A DNA stretch of 64,000 bases from Mycolicibacterium helvum (GTDB taxonomy: Bacteria; Actinomycetota; Actinomycetes; Mycobacteriales; Mycobacteriaceae), in the NCBI RefSeq assembly GCF_010731895.1, contig NZ_AP022596.1:2480001-2544000 (forward strand). Reading direction: 5' to 3'. The position numbers and the translations under genes were made by a program. This document shows, piece after piece, positions 63,190-64,000 of the stretch. Numbering within the stretch: the stretch's first letter is position 1; every line of letters begins with the position of its first letter. A model generated the notes under the pieces. The model was not told the DNA's origin and ran no database searches. It was given only the letters and a program-made list of their open reading frames with translations.

Positions 63190-63203
63190 TAGAACGTGTT
63201 ACA
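63190..63203. promoter_or_regulatory. KstR-consensus operator (TAGAACGTGTTACA)
   Basis: Exact fit to TnnAACnnGTTnnA, the motif bound by KstR at cholesterol-catabolism genes of mycobacteria. It lies 23 bp upstream of the DUF1295 gene start, in the divergent region shared with the fadE pair, so it could control either or both. Confidence 0.6.
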
Positions 63204-63226
63204 GTTCGGCCGCGGCAGGAGGTTGC

Positions 63227-64000
63227 ATGACAGTAACGCCGAACCGGGCAGGGTCCTTCTATCTGGTCACCGTGGCCTACATCGTCGCGGTTGCGGTCGG
63301 CGCGGCCTGGCTGCTGTGGGGTCCGTCGGCGACCGGCCGACTCTGGCTAGATGCCCTCATTGCCGACTTACTGGCCACCTTGGTGGTATTCATCTTCTCC
63401 CGCGCGTATCGGAACTCCAGCTTCTACGACGCCTATTGGAGCGTGATCCCACCGCTGTTGCTGATCTACTGGTGGGCTGCCGGCCCACTGGGCCTGGATT
63501 CGCTGCGCTGCTGGCTGCTCACGATCGTCGTCACGTACTGGGCGGTGCGGCTGACCGGCAACTGGGCGTACAGCTTCCCGGGCCTGCACCACGAGGACTG
63601 GCGCTACCCGATCCTGCGCGAGAGTGCCGGCCGGTGGGAGTTCCTCGCTGACCTGTTCGGCATTCATCTGGTCCCCACCGTGCAGGTGTTTCTCGGGATG
63701 CTGCCCGTCTACATCGCGGTCACCACGCCCGGGCCGGGACTGGTCTGGCTGAGCTGGGTTGCGTTCGCCGTGGGTATCGGGGCAGTGACCCTCGAGCTGG
63801 TCGCCGACACCCAGATGCACCGCTTCGTGCGCGACAAGCAGCCCGGCGCGGTGATGGACCGCGGGCTGTGGGCCTGGTCGCGGCACCCGAACTACTTCGG
63901 GGAGATCAGCTTCTGGTTCGCCATGGCGCTATTCGGGGTGGCCGCCGCCCCGGCGTCGGCCTGGTGGCTCTTTGTCGGGGTCGTCGCGATGCTGGCGATG
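63227..64000 (+). CDS. DUF1295 membrane protein (steroid 5-alpha-reductase fold), cut by window end
   Basis: 258 codons present, no stop reached. GCAGGAGG lies four bases upstream of the ATG. It has about seven hydrophobic helices; GLHHEDWRYPILRE and DRGLWAWSRHPNYFGEISFW are the hallmark DUF1295/isoprenylcysteine methyltransferase-like motifs, the latter the cofactor-binding region of 5-alpha-reductases. It is probably an NADPH-dependent reductase of a steroid-like or unsaturated lipid. The KstR-type site just upstream fits a steroid or lipid role. Confidence 0.9.
   Translation, partial: MTVTPNRAGSFYLVTVAYIVAVAVGAAWLLWGPSATGRLWLDALIADLLATLVVFIFSRAYRNSSFYDAYWSVIPPLLLIYWWAAGPLGLDSLRCWLLTIVVTYWAVRLTGNWAYSFPGLHHEDWRYPILRESAGRWEFLADLFGIHLVPTVQVFLGMLPVYIAVTTPGPGLVWLSWVAFAVGIGAVTLELVADTQMHRFVRDKQPGAVMDRGLWAWSRHPNYFGEISFWFAMALFGVAAAPASAWWLFVGVVAMLAM

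Overview
The window is high-GC actinobacterial DNA and almost certainly comes from a mycobacterium, most likely a rapid-growing, environmental Mycolicibacterium-type species. The evidence is an MmpS/MmpL pair, an antigen 85 paralogue, a WS/DGAT acyltransferase, several FadE acyl-CoA dehydrogenases, F420-type luciferase-like oxidoreductases, a DUF222/HNH protein of the REP13E12 type, a nickel superoxide dismutase and a complete GlcNAc PTS locus. I saw no rRNA, tRNA, CRISPR array, insertion sequence or prophage. The only gene-free stretch longer than 300 bases is 59973-60300, and it holds a decayed gene remnant and a duplicated promoter block.

1-7.1 kb: an MmpS-MmpL exporter pair (MmpL runs off the left edge), a TetR regulator and a divergent AtsA-type arylsulfatase. 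A near-perfect 23-bp palindrome between the regulator and the sulfatase recurs, in a weaker form, upstream of mmpS, so one regulator probably controls both. An L,D-transpeptidase and a Tat-exported DUF1906 protein follow. 7.1-12.1 kb: a leftward block of redox and hydrolase genes (nitroreductase, quinone-oxidoreductase-like MDR, alpha/beta hydrolase, two SDRs, a cutinase). 12.2-20.6 kb: a leftward catabolic cluster (amidohydrolase, fused double-domain FadE, second amidohydrolase) divergent from a KstR-like TetR gene and a TenA-like gene, then a polysaccharide deacetylase and two SDRs.

20.6-30.5 kb: a two-domain AsnC/Lrp regulator divergent from an LLM oxidoreductase, and a MarR-LLM pair divergent from a rifampicin-monooxygenase-like (Rox) gene. 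The Rox gene is preceded by a 19-bp element that matches, in all but one base as I recall the consensus, the rifamycin-associated element (RAE). This is the most notable system in the window: an apparent antibiotic-inducible rifamycin-inactivation unit. Next come a secreted cutinase-like protein, a chimeric or decayed ORF, VOC/SnoaL/SDR/NUDIX genes, divergent sodN-sodX, and a CsbD stress protein with a SigF-like promoter.

30.5-45 kb: MTA/SAH nucleosidase, a DUF3516-type helicase, cell-wall enzymes (lytic transglycosylase lipoprotein, VanY-type carboxypeptidase), a mycothiol-dependent isomerase-like/DsbA-like pair, and an HNH gene with a perfect mycobacterial SOS box lying over its start codon. 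Then an antigen 85 paralogue, a DUF4262 gene, and nagA-nagB-EIIA divergent from the GlcNAc transporter nagE. 45-58 kb: secreted small proteins, WS/DGAT, acyltransferase-3, an SGNH hydrolase, a DUF4344 lipoprotein, an S53 protease translationally coupled to a membrane protein, an APH(6)/hydroxyurea-type kinase coupled to a 43-residue membrane peptide, and HrpA. 58-64 kb: three small exported proteins, two of them histidine-tailed duplicates that share a 56-bp upstream block, a patatin-like lipase, a pair of overlapping fadE genes, and a DUF1295 membrane reductase preceded by a perfect KstR-consensus site and cut by the right edge.
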